The notes: a model not told the origin generated them from the sequence alone. Counted from the first letter of the stretch, positions 1 through 12,690 are shown. The stretch is 64,000 nucleotides of DNA from Hydractinia symbiolongicarpus (GCF_029227915.1 NC_079880.1:20024501-20088500), one strand, 5' to 3'. A program made the numbers and translations.

Positions 1-1985
1 TTAGCCTATAATTTGTTAATTATGCGCATAATTAGTGACGTCATCAAAAAAATTTAAAAAAAGAAATTTTTTCTTCCTATTTTATTATGATACAATTTTG
101 TGCCAAAGCATTTTGAAAAAAAACCATTTTTTGGAAAAAAATCCTTGTTTCCCAGGGAACCACCTTAAGAGTTTGTAAGTATAATATTATATTATATTGT
201 ATTGTGGAAGTTATATTTTTACTAAGCAGAGTTTTTTGAGTTTTTTCTGAAGGATAGTTATGAGAATAAGGTTGCGAGTTAAAAAAAAGATGAAGTATTT
301 GAGAATTTGAATTTGGATTATTTGGAGTCAATATACGAGAAATTGAGACTGAAACTTAATTTAGTTCTTTTGATTAAATTCGTATAAAATCATTGGAATT
401 TTTAAGAGCTATAAAGAAGAAAATTTAAGAACTTGTGTTTGACGGATTGTTGTTTATTACCAAAGAATGGAAGATAGAGGTATTTTGTTAGTAACATTTT
501 TTATCCATAAACATTTTCAAAATAAAACGTTTGTTCGTATAAAACTGTTGTTTAGTCTTTCTGTCCTGAGTACTTGGGCTTTGCGTTCTTGGGATAACCT
601 CACTTAATAACCACGAATTTCTTGTGTTGGAAGGCGAGTTACAGTCACAGATCCGTTTTAAACTTTCCAACAGACGAGAATGAAAAAGGTTTACAATACA
701 GCAAGCTGCACTGAAGTATCTTGTCTACAGGGACGGTGGATGTAAATAAAATTGGGATTAGGCTCCCAGAAGAAGGTGCTGAATACACTTTCTTGCTTCT
801 TACAAGCATGAGTACTGTCCAACTTGGACCTATAACTATTCACTGAGAAAATCTTAAAGAGAAAAAACAATCCTTCACTCACAAACAATACGACACAAGA
901 CAGAGCTAACAACATAAACGGACACAAATGTTCAGTAGATTTGTAACAGACACTTGTAAAATTATTTATTTTCTTATATATACTTAATACATTTTTACAA
1001 GTTTTTATGATAAGAAACCCGACTATTACAATTCTTTATAAGTAAATTCTTTGAAACTTGTATAACTATTTGCCGGTGATGGGAATACTTCGCGGGTTCT
1101 ACTAATGACGCACAAAAAATGACAATCCTTTTCCCACGTCTAAGTCTTTCATCATGATGGACCAAGGCAGAATTTTGGCTACAGGCAATAAATCTATAAT
1201 TCCTATATAAAAGGCGTAGCACCGTTAACAGTAATAAAATACTTTCAAACAGTTGATGAGAACCAGGTCTTTTATTCTATATTTGAAGAATTGTGCAAGG
1301 TTCCGCTGATATCTTTGTTTTTATACTCGAAAACGATAAAAACATGCATGTGCATTATTATTACTTAAAAAAATAGCGTTACGTTATGAGTAAAACTAGC
1401 TTGCATTCATCTTTTTTTACTTCGGTGAATTCGTTTTTATATTGACGGTGTCTGATGAAAGAAGTTTCCAGAACAGATATATTGAGGCATTATGTGTCAA
1501 AGTCGCGATATTTTGTTACGCATCCAGAATTAAGTTTATCACCAAGTAAAGTGCAGCATTTACATTCTTAAAATGTCGGAATAATCGTACAAAACGTACA
1601 TTTGTACCAATGCAGATTTTTTTGTCCTACTTGAGTTAAACTCGTCTTAATCGTCGCTATCGTCACTGCTAAAAGAAAAATTTCTTTTGTCCCATTTTTT
1701 TTGGTACATTCGGGCTCTCCAACATATTCACGCATACAATCTTCATTACTAGCAACGGAATATCAGAGCTATGTTCGCAAATATCATCAAAAGAACATAA
1801 AGAAACTATGTCAATGTCTGAGGACGCCATCGCTGAATGAATGTTTAAACATGCGCCTTGAAACTATCTCGCACCAGTGACGTCACATTTTTAATCACGT
1901 GACCTTGAAAAACTGCTAATTATCGGCTATATATAAACATTTCAAGCTAAGGTTGTTTTTTGACCTCAATTCCCCTTTAAAACAG
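1..1985. other. AT-rich region without recognisable gene
   Basis: No reading frame here shows a domain or splice structure I can support; the open frames are short, and several start at non-ATG codons. A perfect 18-bp palindrome, TAATTATGCGCATAATTA, lies at 17-34, beside a GTGACGTCATC motif that recurs in repeats elsewhere in the window (for example near 15090 and 36810). This suggests old repeat DNA at the left edge. Confidence 0.4.
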
Positions 1986-2196
1986 GGAACTTGGTCAATG
2001 TAACTTCACAATCTTATGCTGGTATGTATGCAACAGTGAAGTACAATTCGTATGGTGATGAAGTTGAAATTCAGTATTTTAGAAAGAAGTTTGGAAAATG
2101 TGTGCTGAAGCCTGGTGATGTGGATTCCAGAATGTCTAACGAAATGTTGCTTGTTGAAACTGAAGTGGACAACCGTGACATATTTTATAGAGTAAA
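1986..2196 (+). CDS. possible exon or transposon-derived remnant
   Basis: An open frame follows a plausible 3' splice site: a pyrimidine-rich stretch ending in AAAACAG just before 1986. It encodes about 70 residues, including NSYGDEVEIQYFRKKFGKC and then GDVDSRMSNEM and DNRDIFYR. The alternation of beta-like segments and the GDVDSR motif recall the C-terminal domains that follow integrase or transposase cores in cnidarian elements, but I cannot name the family. A short further open stretch after a CTCAG at about 2532 could be the next exon. No start codon or full gene could be assembled, so this is probably a remnant. Confidence 0.3.
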
Positions 2197-3323
2197 TATT
2201 ATAATTAATTAGTTCCATAACATAATATATTTTTTGGCATATTCAAATTTACATTAGGGGTTATGTTTTGTTGTCTCCATAGCTTTTCAATAGAAAGATT
2301 GCAAGCTTTTTGACGCAGTGATAACTTTTGTTCCTGAAGATTAGCATGCTTCCAAAGACATTGCAGTATACCTTATAAAGCCTTATAATGATAGTATAGT
2401 TTTATTTTATATATATTAATAGTTAACTTCAATTCCACAAATATTTCACAATAGGCTACTGTTAAACTAATCACTTTTCAGTTATCTACTATAACGGTAA
2501 TTTTTTGCCGTTACTGACATTCCATCTCAGAAAGAGCGCCTCGTTGAAGTTCCTTTGCCTAAGAAGAAGAGTAAAGTATCAAAAATTTATGTTTTACGTT
2601 TCTTTACCCTTACATACCCTAGTCTATTTGAAGTTATATTTATTTTCAATACTGGCATGTAAATTCAGAGCATTATGAGGTTAAACAGAACTTTCTGAAA
2701 ATGCTTAATTTTTGCATTCCGTCTTTGAGAATGACCTAGTTTGTCAATTTCTACCCCCAGCAAAGATTCGAAGGAAACAGTTTCATTTGCCATATAAATT
2801 TAAATAATAATACATGCGACTCTAAATTCCGTCCCTGATATGCACGAAGTTTTTTAATTTGACCCATTTATTCACAGATCGTTGATTATTTTTTTAAATA
2901 ATATAATATTTATCAACAGGATGACATTGCTGTTTATTTTGTACAATTACAAAGAAAGATATCCAAAAGCCTGTTATAGATCAAGGTAAAAATGATGACT
3001 ATGTAGTGCCACCAGTACAGCTGTGAAGAATGCATAACATTTTCTAACCTGATGGATTAATAAGTAATTCATACAAAACTGGAAATAATTTTATATTTTA
3101 GGCCCATTTGAACAAAGGACATTAAAATCCTTGGCAGATGACCATAAAAGTTCAGAAACAGTGGAGGATATAAAAAAATGCCAAAAATGTTAACAATGTT
3201 ATATATGTTATGTAACATTCCTATCGACCAAGTAAGTATTTACTGACAGTACTTAAACAGATTATGATTAAAAATACCAAACCATACAAACAAAAAATCA
3301 CATGTATGTAGGTTGCCATTTTA

Positions 3324-3623
3324 ATGCGTCATATTTCCCTGGGAAAATACCAAAAAATCTTCAAAATGTGGGAAGATGAATGTCATTTGTTGGACATTAA
3401 AATAGCTGCATCTAAACAAATAAAAGATATAGGTGATATGAACAGGCTTGGTGGGACTAGGCAAAAGATAGAGAACTTGAAATATGTTTGCGAGAATTGC
3501 GAGGAGAAAATTGGCCTTATACGTGATGCAATTGAAACTGCAATTATTAAAGAACCAGACAACGAGAATAAGATTAGTTCCATATATGAACCAAGGTTAA
3601 AGTATCTTAATAAACAGAATTGA
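3324..3623 (+). CDS. hypothetical 99-residue open frame
   Basis: This frame starts with ATG and ends with TGA. It encodes a charged, helix-prone protein with a Lys/Glu-rich middle and a CENCEEKIG segment that might be half of a metal site. No domain was recognised. Weak exon-like open stretches lie upstream at about 2960-3026 (QKPVIDQGKNDDYVVPP) and 3100-3190 (FEQRTLKSLADDHKSS). All of it may derive from one decayed multi-exon gene or mobile element together with the 1986-2196 piece. Function unknown. Confidence 0.3.
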   Translation: MRHISLGKYQKIFKMWEDECHLLDIKIAASKQIKDIGDMNRLGGTRQKIENLKYVCENCEEKIGLIRDAIETAIIKEPDNENKISSIYEPRLKYLNKQN

Positions 3624-4050
3624 AGAAAGGGTGGTAAACACTTTAATGTTTGTAGCGATAGCACAATTTGGATTTCACATAGCACATAAAAAAAATTGTT
3701 AGTTGATAGGGAACTTAATTCCGTTATATTCAACAATGGTTACTTTTTTTAATAGTTGAAGGAGATTGATGCTCTCAAAATTAGCTGCTTTACACTTGAA
3801 AAGGGGGATGGTATTCTAGTGAGAAAGCTCGATGAAACCTCAAAAAGGTTAAATGTGTGGGAGAAGCATATCATGGTCATTTATTTATTGGTAACCACAC
3901 ATCACTAATTTGCCCAAAAACAACTTTGAAAAACTAAATTATTTTTATTGGGTTGGTAACATAACCGATTTGTGTAATGCTATACCTATGATGGTATAAA
4001 ATGTACTTGGCCTTGCAGGTACAAACATTCACAAAATAGTTGTCAAATTA

Positions 4051-4329
4051 TCAGCCAAATATACAAGCTGTGGTTTTATAAAATATATTATGTGCTACAA
4101 CGCAATGAATTCTTGTTAAGATTTCAACCAAAACCATTAAAACCGAGTCATGACGGTATGTGTATCTACCCTGCGTAAGGGAGGTCCTACAGGCACCCAA
4201 TATGTGAGAGACATTTGAGGATGGTTTCTTGCACAGAATGCTAAGGTAATCTTCGATGGAATCATAATTATTGCAACTTGACCTATTATGTAATTTGAGA
4301 GGTAGAATCACTTTGGCTGGGACGGCCAC
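4051..4329 (-). pseudogene. non-LTR retrotransposon C-terminal zinc-motif fragment
   Basis: The minus-strand frame contains VSHILGACRTSLTQGRYTY followed by RHDSVL. The spacing of Cys and His in a HxLxxC...GRYxxRHDxVL arrangement matches the small metal-binding segment found after the reverse transcriptase domain in several non-LTR elements. The reverse transcriptase itself is absent nearby, so this is a truncated copy. Its first codon is not a credible start. Family assignment is by motif only. Confidence 0.45.
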
Positions 4330-4576
4330 AATTGAAATATTTTGTTTTATAATAAAGAAAGAGACTTATGACTATGATTAAAAGAAACGTGTTAATATAT
4401 ATTTTATGTGATGAGTCTCACCAGTTTCGAGCAATACACCCTTTCAATTATTTTCAGTCAATTATTTTGGTCCACAAAGGCAGTTCTGGATTCTTTAAGG
4501 CATTTAGCCTTTAAAAGCATGGAAGTTGTTTGTCAATAGTTAGGCCTGTCCCATCTTTCTAAAATTGCAAGAGTTC

Positions 4577-4990
4577 TTTAATAAATAATAATAATAATAA
4601 TAAATATTCAAAGTGGCTAGCCCAGAAAATCACAAAAACCTATAGTTAGTGGATTGTTTCCACTGGGGGCCACTAGAACAAAAAAGAAACAAAAAATGAT
4701 AAACCTTAGACTGCCTCAGCTCAATCAAACATAGTAACATTTATAATCTGTGAAAATTGAAAAGAAAAAGATTAAAAAACAAAAATTAAAAAGTGATCTC
4801 CATTAGAATTTGCCAAATACATTAGAGATGGAAGTCTTAAACGAAAGCAGACTTCCATCACAGGTCACTTGGTCTGGAAGATTATTCCACACTTTTGCAG
4901 CTCTAAATGGGAAGGCTTTTTTGCCAAATTCCGTGTTGACCAAGGTCGCTGTCGTCACAACAACACCATGATGAAAAACAAAACACAAGT
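4577..4990 (-). mobile_element. 3' end of a LINE with AAT-type tail
   Basis: The minus-strand frame at 4803-4988 contains GKKAFPFRAAKVWNNLPDQ and a following SLLSFKTSI, the conserved end of reverse-transcriptase proteins of CR1/L2-type LINEs (FRAAKxWNxLP...FK). The frame ends at 4803. About 200 bases further downstream on the same strand is a simple (TTA)n run (4580-4605), a usual 3' tail for such elements. Everything upstream of the last 60 residues is missing, which fits 5' truncation on insertion. Confidence 0.6.
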
Positions 4991-5020
4991 CCTCAACAAA
5001 TGTATATAATGTGTTGGTTC

Positions 5021-5120
5021 TTGGTCGTTGTAGATGGTTTTAGGTCGTTGTAGATGGTTTTTAGGTCGTTGTAGATCGTTGTATGTCGTTGTAGATCGTT
5101 GTAGGTCATTGTAGGTGGTT
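5021..5120. repeat. minisatellite of GGTCGTTGTAGAT-like units
   Basis: Tandem units built on (G)GTCGTTGTAGAT, some extended by GGTTTT(A), run for about 100 bp. There are three longer units (about 22-23 bp) followed by several of about 10-13 bp. Units differ by single bases and by the length of the T/A spacer. It is unrelated to the LINE tail to its left. Confidence 0.75.
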
Positions 5121-5519
5121 CAGTAAGTACGAAAAACATATTTGTTTAAAATCTTTGCTACACGATTTTTTCTATTAAAACTTTTTTTTACAATCTCTTG
5201 AATTTGACCGCCCATATGTAGCAATAAGAAGAACAAGAAGAAGTACGTATATATTGCTGTATCAGTAGTAGTAGTAGTTATCTTTCTTTTTTTAAAACTA
5301 TTTACAAGTAAAAAATCCAGAATGAATACAACCCTTTTGGGCTTTCCAGTCATTCTGTGGTTATATAGTAAAAATTACATATCTAACTCCTTTAAATATT
5401 AGAAAAAAAGGAATTTTACATATATAATATATCAACATAGGAACTACAAGTATGTTTTCAAAAGTAAAAATATAAATACACTAACAAATTAAGACGGAAA
5501 AAGCAAAAGATAGAAATAA

Positions 5520-7255
5520 GAAAGTCTTGAGACAAATATGATAGAATATGATACAAAAAAATTATGTGTCTTTAAGTTTTCGTTTTAGAGCAATTGAGAA
5601 AGGAGAAGAGGAGTAATTATGTATTGAAAGACAGAGTTGATTCCAATTCTGAGGACCATAGAAGGTGATAGGTGAACTCGCTTGTTCGAAATGAATAGTG
5701 GACAATGCATTTTGTTGAGTTTGCCTGTTTACGCGACCGTGTTGCGATGCTAGTTTAAAGAGACAGTTTAATGAAGATGGCAAACTATTGTTTACAAACT
5801 TATGTACAATTTTGCAACATTCTAACTTGTACATATTAGGAGCATTTAGTGGAATAAATTGGTCATCTTTTTTACCATTGCGTTTATTTAAGTTGTTTAC
5901 ACTTTTTTTAAGAACGGTATTGATTTTACCTAAACCTGGTGTACGAGGTGAGCCCCATAATCTAATGCAATATTGAAGATGGGATTGAATGAAGCAATAG
6001 TATAATGACTTGACACATTTATAAGGAAGAAGATATCCAAGCTTACTTATTATACCAGTACCTTGCTTTATTTTAAGAAATGTTTGTTCTGTTTGAGGTT
6101 TCCATTCAAGTTTTTCATCAAGCAAAACCCGAAGATATTTTACAGATTTAACACGTTTGATCAGTTTCCCTGAAATACTTATTTTAAAATCTTTCAAGAT
6201 AACATGATTTAGATACATTCAATGTGAGCTGGTTATTTGTGAGCCATTTATTTATCCCACTAAGCTCATAATTAATTAATTTTTTTTCGGGTTTCATTGG
6301 GTCTTTGTGACTCATGAAGAGACAAGTGTCATCTGCAAATAATGTATATAGAAAATTTTTAGAACTCACTGGCATATCATTTGATATATATCAAGAAAGT
6401 AAAGGACCAAGAACTGATCCCTGTGGAACACCATGTTTCATAACAATGAGTGAAGATGTTTCACCATTTACTTGGACACATTGACGACGATTATTCAAGT
6501 AACTGTTAAACCATTGCAGAAGGGGACCCCGTATACCGAACTTTTCAAGTTTTTGTAAGAGAATGAACGATTGACAGTGTCAGATGTCTTTGGTAGATCT
6601 AAGAATATAGTAAAACAACTTTCTTTTTTACGAATTGCATTGTATATCTGATTTGTTGGATTTAAGACTGCTAGTGCTGTGGACTTACCTTTTTGAAAAC
6701 CATATTGGTTGTTGAAGAAAAGATCGTTTTTGTCTAAGAATGACATCAAACGTTTGTGTACAATTTTTTCAAAACTTTTAGCAAAAATAGGTAGAACAGA
6801 TATAGGCCTGTAGTTTTTGATTTCATTTCTACTACCATTCTTAAAGAGAGGTATGACTTTTGATAGTTTCAACGCATTAGGGAATGTACCTAGAAAAACG
6901 GACTTGTTGATAATAAGTGATAATGGTTTTGAAATGATGTTGCTGACTTGCTTTATCACTTTGATAGGAAAATTATAAATGTCAGAAGACATGTTGCTAT
7001 TAAGTTTGTTTTTTTCTAGACAAACTTCTCTTTATCAGTAGGTGTGAAAAACATGCTCAATTGATTGCTGGTAATTTTTTTAATTGGGCAGCTAGCTACC
7101 TTTCTTTAGATCTTTTAAAAGATTTGGGGCCACAGCAGCATAATGTTCATTAAAGTTTTTGGAAATGCTATCATGATTTTTTTTATTATTTCTATACTGT
7201 AGATGGTACATGATTTGATTTAGAACGTCCTAAAAATTTTTAAACCGAGCCATTT
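5520..7255 (-). mobile_element. degenerate LINE, reverse transcriptase region
   Basis: On the minus strand the reverse transcriptase order is clear but scattered over three frames: NYRPISVLPIFAKSFEKIV and NQYGFQKGKST at 6495-6992, then [13 protein letters not shown] at about 6410-6460, then LYTLFADDTCLF (the F-ADD form of the catalytic box) at 6184-6375, and finally KYLRVLLDEKLEW to the stop at 5562. The last frame includes SPITFYGPQNWNQL, the RAAxxWNxLP-type end. Frame shifts and a TGA after GPLLS show that it is dead. No endonuclease is seen upstream, so the copy is 5' truncated near 7255, where it meets the end of the THAP transposase gene. Clade is CR1/L2-like by motif; exact clade uncertain. 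Confidence 0.75.
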
Positions 7256-9978
7256 TTTTCTACTTTTCAATAATGTCATCCCTACTTTCTCTTTCTTTCG
7301 GTGCCATGACTCGTTTTCTTGATCTGTGTTTTTCACCTTTAGCAGCTCGCTTATATGCTTCCATCACCATGACCTTCAAATAATCATACCGCTTTTTTCA
7401 TTCACGGTTCGAGCAATCAACTTTTTGGTTGGTTTTCGCCATGCAATTTTATAACGTAGCTTTCCAATTTGCCCTCCCGATTGAATGACAGCTTGAGACC
7501 TCGTGCAGTTGAAGTTATTATCCAGAGCAGCCAAGTAAGCGCCCATAACAATATGATCATGCTCAAAATGGTACTGCTTAATATACTTCAACAAAATGTT
7601 ATTGAACACCTCAACGTTTGTGGTACGAACCACTTCCGTCAGATATTTCATATCGTTTTTGAACTTCTTATCCTTCACCAATGCAACTAAATACTGATGC
7701 GCAGGAGAACCTTCTGTCAGCCATTTTTTACTAGCCTGCTCCTCTTTTGTTAGCGGATCGTGTTCACACTTTTTGAATCGCTTGCACCCAGGCCATTGGT
7801 GTTTATTGACCGTGTGGTAAATTATAGACTGAAATTTTTCGTAAATAAGATCGGCGTCACCATTAGACGTTGTCACACTCCACCAGAAATGGTTGACAAT
7901 CGATGGTACCCACTCAATCAAACTTTCATGACTTTTTTTCTTCGCAATCTTTTTAATTTTTTTATTTATATTTTTGGCAACGTGTCATGGATCAAATTGA
8001 TGCGTGATCGCATTAAATTCAGGGTTCACTCTCATAAGTTTGCGAATTTGTATATGTTTATCAGTTGCCAGTATGTCTATATTAACGTCCTTATTTTGAA
8101 GCTCTTGTAAAATTCGAATAAATCCTTTTTTTTCCATTGCATTAGAGTTCTTAACTTCAGTCACCGGTACAACCAGTGTCAATTACTTTTCCAGTCTGTG
8201 TTTCCATGAATGTATTATTACAATATTTCGCGGAATGTCCAGGACTGCCATATCTTCCATCGCCAACAAGAACAACTACTTCACGCGAATTCAAAAGTTC
8301 TATCATACGCTTCCGCTCCCTGTTCCATTTTTGTCGAACTACAGGTAAGATGTAATCACGTTTTATCTGATAGTACACGCTGTCAGATATAAATTTCAAA
8401 TTGATTAACCACGCAAATCTTGAAATCTTCGTAAATGGCACACCAGAAAATGTAATTGATGTAGCGATTAATAAGTCCAATCCATTCATTGAACCAACTG
8501 TCGGTTGCCTTTTCCATTCAGTATCACATTCATTAAAGCATTGAAATTTCAAATGTACTTGGGAACCAGTATTTTTGACTTCTTTTATATCAGAACGATC
8601 TACAGGACCACCACACCTAGGACAACGCCGTAACAATTCAAACAACTCACTCTCATACACCAAGAATACACGCTCTTCACTAATTTTCTCCTTCCATCTA
8701 ACACTTTCACTTAGGGATACTTCAGATTCCGACATATTTTTGTCGGGAACATAATCACTATCATTACCATCGACAACCTCTTCGTCACTCGAAATCATCA
8801 CCTCGTCATCTAATTCATCATATACAACTCCCGATTCATCATTTACAACTCGCGATTCATCATTTACATCTCCCGATTCATCATTTACAACTCCCGATTC
8901 ATCATTAACATCTCCCGATTCATCATTTACACCATCGCAGGATATATTATTGTCACTCACAACGTCTCTAACATCACAATCTTCTCCTACACCAACGTCA
9001 ACCGAACTCTCACGCACCACCTCAGAAATGTTCTCTTCAATTGTCACGTTTGCTTGTTTCTCACTAACCACCTTCGGACCTCTCTTTGGTGCCGGAAATT
9101 GTGTACACTTTGAGGAGCTGTCTTTTTTGAATTTTTTTGTCTGTGATCTGACACTTCTGAAGTTTCTGATTTTAGTGAGAGTACTTGCTCCTCGGAAATA
9201 ATTTGTTTCAGTCTGTGTACCAGCTGTGTTATATGTAACTTCCGTTTGAGTTGACATTTCATTCGTCGTGCAAAATGTTTGCATATCAATAACATCGTAA
9301 CATTTCTGGTATATTGTGGTCACACGATGAATCCTTGTTGGACTTATGCTCTTTCAATAGATTTTTCACAATCTGGAATTCAGAAATGTAAAAATATATT
9401 CGAAACTTGAAAGAAGTAACACTCGTTTTTAGAACTAGGACTTTTAGGCCTGGAAACGAAGTTATATTTTTCGCACTCTTATATCTAATTATATTAGGCA
9501 TGACAGTTATTCAAAAGAAAAATATTACATTCATATTAATTGCTAGTTTGAAATTGTTTTTCAGAAGAGCCTGGTGAAGAAGTTGTTATCCAAAAAGGGA
9601 AGCACAAAATACATCAGAGCGTTGCTTAGCTTCTGATCTCTTCGAGGATGTTTCTCTACTTGATTTCTTTTCAACATAAGCAAACAATGTTGGTACAGCC
9701 CCTGGTACCAGTTTTAGAATTATCTTTTTGCGCGATGGCTCTTTCCCATTTTCTTCGCTCTGTTGTTGAGCATGCTTTTGCTAGAACTCGAAAGATTTAT
9801 CAAAACAATCTTCGGTAAAATGCTCTGAACAAAGGAACTTTTTCTTCGGTAGGAATGTCCGTTTGATCTTCACGGTCCACACTTGCGCTAATTTAGGGTC
9901 CGCGGGAAATTTATGATACGATACTTTATCATTATTATCTGACTGATTGTTGCATTTATGAGCACAACAGTGGGGCAT
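7256..9978 (-). pseudogene. broken THAP-domain DNA transposase gene
   Basis: Reading on the minus strand from ATG at 9978: a THAP finger (MPHCCAHKCNNQS, then FLCSEHFTEDCF) is cut by a TAG at 9781-9783, after which the same frame gives VPGAVPTLFAYVEKK, the usual end of a THAP domain. A linker with tandem DESGxVN repeats lies at 8780-8940. The core follows with VVVLVGDGRYGSPGHSAKY at about 8220-8290, NSNAMEKKGF, ILATDKHIQIRK, then SIVNHFWWSV and SPAHQYLVALV and LAALDNN. Breaks: a frame shift near 8170, TGA in place of the Trp of DPWH at about 7987, and a frame shift near 7385. The last residues, DDIIEK, end at about 7265. The layout recalls Kolobok-like THAP transposases, but that name is tentative. 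An intron or degraded stretch separates 9323 and 9590. Confidence 0.7.
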
Positions 9979-10259
9979 GTTTACATTTTTTTTAGCATAC
10001 ACACCATTTAGAAATGAGCGGGAAAGTTATAAAAGTGAGCATATTTTGCAGAATAAGTGTCGTGGTTGCACGAAAGTTTCTAAATGAGCTATAACATGCT
10101 CTCAATGAGGACATATTTTTATATTAAGCTTAAAACGCAGTGAAACCGTACAAGTTGTTTTCTGTCTGGATACAGTAATTTCAAGCTACGTATATGTGAC
10201 GTCATAATAGAACGCAACAAAGCCATACGGTTTTTTGAGCTATGTCACTAAGTTCTTAT

Positions 10260-10975
10260 CTATTTCGAAAACAGTTTGAGAAGGAGCAATGGCGGACACA
10301 GCCGAAGCGAAGGAAGCGAGCGAAGGACAAACTTTTGAAGAAAAGTATTAGGTAATCTTACAAATTCAAGTAAAATAAACAACGATAAATGGTCCATATT
10401 TTCAAATAAAATAAACTTGTGTCGGCACCTCGGGATCCCTTTAAGTACAGGGTCATCGTCCGCCGGGAATGAAGGATCAGTTATTGTTAGTTGTGGAAGA
10501 TTTTTATTAAAACTTTCAAGCCTTTTTTGAAGTTTTATTTTAAGCTCATGGCTAGATTTACTATTATTATGAACATTAATTTCAACTTCAAACTGATTAT
10601 TGTTTAATGTATTAAAAGGAAATAAAAGACAGCTGCAGCACGACGATAGGGCACGATTAATTTGGTTAATGTTAACTACTTTTGCACTTTTAAGATGTAA
10701 ATAATGCTTACCAATTTTACATTTAATTGATCTATGGTGGTGATGGATAACTTTGGTACATTCAAAGCAATGAGGAAGATCCAATGTGTCAAGTTGAGTG
10801 TTAGTGACCTGGCAATATGGAATGTGTAAAGATATACGGTTAGCACAAAAGAAGGGATCATCAGTATTAGAAAGAGTTTTTAGTTCACAGAAAATAACAT
10901 TCGAGGCAATATTTTTGCAGACATGACAAATAGAGGATTCAAATACCAAGCAGCTATTCCATACCCACTCCTCTA
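10260..10975 (-). pseudogene. LINE ORF2 amino-terminal PHD-like finger fragment
   Basis: The minus-strand frame contains two Cys/His clusters. One, HCFECTKVIHHHHRSIKC..GKHYLHLK...CCSCLLFPFNTLNN, lines up with the N-terminal PHD-like finger of the long LINE at 17246-17689 (CGICNKSVAKHHRAICCDSC...PFSKFNN). One cysteine in the second knuckle is lost (GKHYLHLKSAK), so the finger is damaged. Downstream the frame loses similarity near 10440 and ends at 10260. It probably belongs with the ORF1 fragment at 12699-13405, with the USP copy lying between them. Confidence 0.5.
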
Positions 10976-11933
10976 ATGCCAAAGGCCAAACAACCAACAG
11001 TCACCAAGCCCAATACACCTGTTAAAGCAGGCCCAGACCCACCTACCCACAGCAAAGTAATTCACGCAGGATTAATAAATAAAGGAAACACCTGTTACGC
11101 CAATTCCATCCTGCAAGCATTAACTGCAATCCCATCATTTTGGTTACATTGTGCTTTGGAACCTTCTCTTGCTTCTCCTCTATTGAAGTCTGTTATGCTG
11201 AGTATGTCCATGCTGTCCCAGTCTTCCATAGCTGTTGACCCTTCCGCCTTCTTAAGAGCCTTGCAGCGTGAGATGTCCAGCATTAGGAAGACCCCATTCA
11301 ACATTAATACCCAGCAGGACGTGCCAGAAATACTGCTTCGTGTCTTGGGTGAATTAACAGGCCCTTCGGTTATCGCAAATAATACACCACCATTATAACC
11401 ACTACGACGTCATGTAATGCATGCTTCTTATCAACTAGCAGGGAGGAAAGTATGCCTATTGTGCTACTCCCTATCTCAAACAGCGTTACTGGTTCAATTA
11501 ATTGTTTTTTGCAGCCCAAAAATTTGTCTGGAAATGACAGGTGGCTTTGCCCGCAGTGCTCTTCTTATCAAGACAGTACAAGCGAAACGGTTTTCACCCA
11601 GTGCGGAGACATTCTAATTATCCAACTGAAGAGGTTTACGTTTCGTGATGGAAGAACCCTAAAAAATAACAAATTTTTTACCTGCCCTGCTTCAAATGAC
11701 GACATTTTTAGAGTTCGCTCTCAGCCAACGGATGACATATCATTAAACAACAGATATTCGTTAGCTGCCACTATTAATCATTCGGGCACCCTAGGAACAG
11801 GTCACTATTGGGCATTCATTAAAGTCGCAGCTGTGGCTCATGGTTAAGATGTGACGATAAAGCAGTTGTTAGAGTTGCACCATCCGATTTAAATAACTCT
11901 TCTGTGTATGTGTTGTTTTTTGTGAAAATGTAA
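10976..11933 (+). pseudogene. intronless ubiquitin-specific protease (USP) copy
   Basis: From ATG at 10976 the frame gives the cysteine box GLINKGNTCYANSILQAL at about residues 30-47, then QQDVPEILLRVLGEL. A frame shift near 11395 passes to a frame with SCNACFLSTSREES, the paired CPQC that forms the USP zinc site, GDILIIQLKRF, and the histidine box NHSGTLGTGHYWAFIK. A second shift near 11835 passes to SWLRCDDKAVVRVAP and VYVLFFVKM, stop at 11931-11933. All three catalytic-site regions are recognisable, in about 320 residues without introns. The protein would remove ubiquitin from substrates if intact; this copy cannot be translated through. The single-exon form and a second copy at 21.2 kb suggest spread by retroposition or with a mobile element. 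Confidence 0.75.
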
Positions 11934-12690
11934 AAATTGTCTGATTAACATTCACATAAAAGGGGGAGGGTTATCTTTCCCTAGCGGTTTTGTATTACCC
12001 CGGCTGTTTCTGTCACAAGCAGTCAACCGTGAACCTAGAGTTTGCTCACTCTTCACTCTCTTATAGAGTAATCATAAGAAGCATAGCAAGGGGGTTCGAC
12101 TATGTCTTGTCTTTGGGTGCGACGACCCCACTTTTTACCCCAGTCCAGTGGGGAGGCCAAGTTTGCTCACTTGGTCTACAGGGTTAACGATCCTGCTGTA
12201 CCCATAGTTACTCTTGTAAGAAGCTCTGCAAGGGGGTGTGAAATTTCTCTTTCATGTCTTCGTGGTTTTACGCCCACGCATACCACCCCAGTAACTTCAG
12301 GCTGGTCCTGACCAAGGCTGGTCCTAAGCATCAATCACCTGTAAAAGGCTGAGTGTTGGGATCCCGTAACACGTGTAAAGCTACAGCCAGGTTCACAAGT
12401 CCTGGCGCATAGGTAGTTTTTTTCCCCCCTTTTTATAGTTTTTATTTATTTGTATATATACACGTTTTATGTCAATATATGTTGTTGTTTTGTTTTGTTG
12501 TTGCAATATTTGTATTGTCCAGAGGTTTGCTTTTTTAATTAACTTGGTTGTACAGATCATCCTTGTAAAAGGGAAATCTTGCTTTGCATAGAGATCTTTA
12601 GAGGGTTGCTGAGATAGTTTGTTAATATCATCAACAGAGCGTATGATATATTTTTTAGAAGCATTGTTTTTCTCTTACCATTTTTAGTCC
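11934..12690. other. GC-richer non-coding stretch after the USP copy
   Basis: This part is visibly richer in G and C than its surroundings, up to about 12420. Two diverged related segments can be seen: GTTTGCTCAC followed by ...AGAAGC(A/T)(T)...GCAAGGGGG at about 12038-12093 and again at about 12161-12236. After 12420 the composition returns to AT-rich with T runs. It could be the untranslated tail of the USP-carrying element or the 5' leader of a LINE. No protein domain is seen in the 65- and 69-codon open frames here. Confidence 0.4.
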
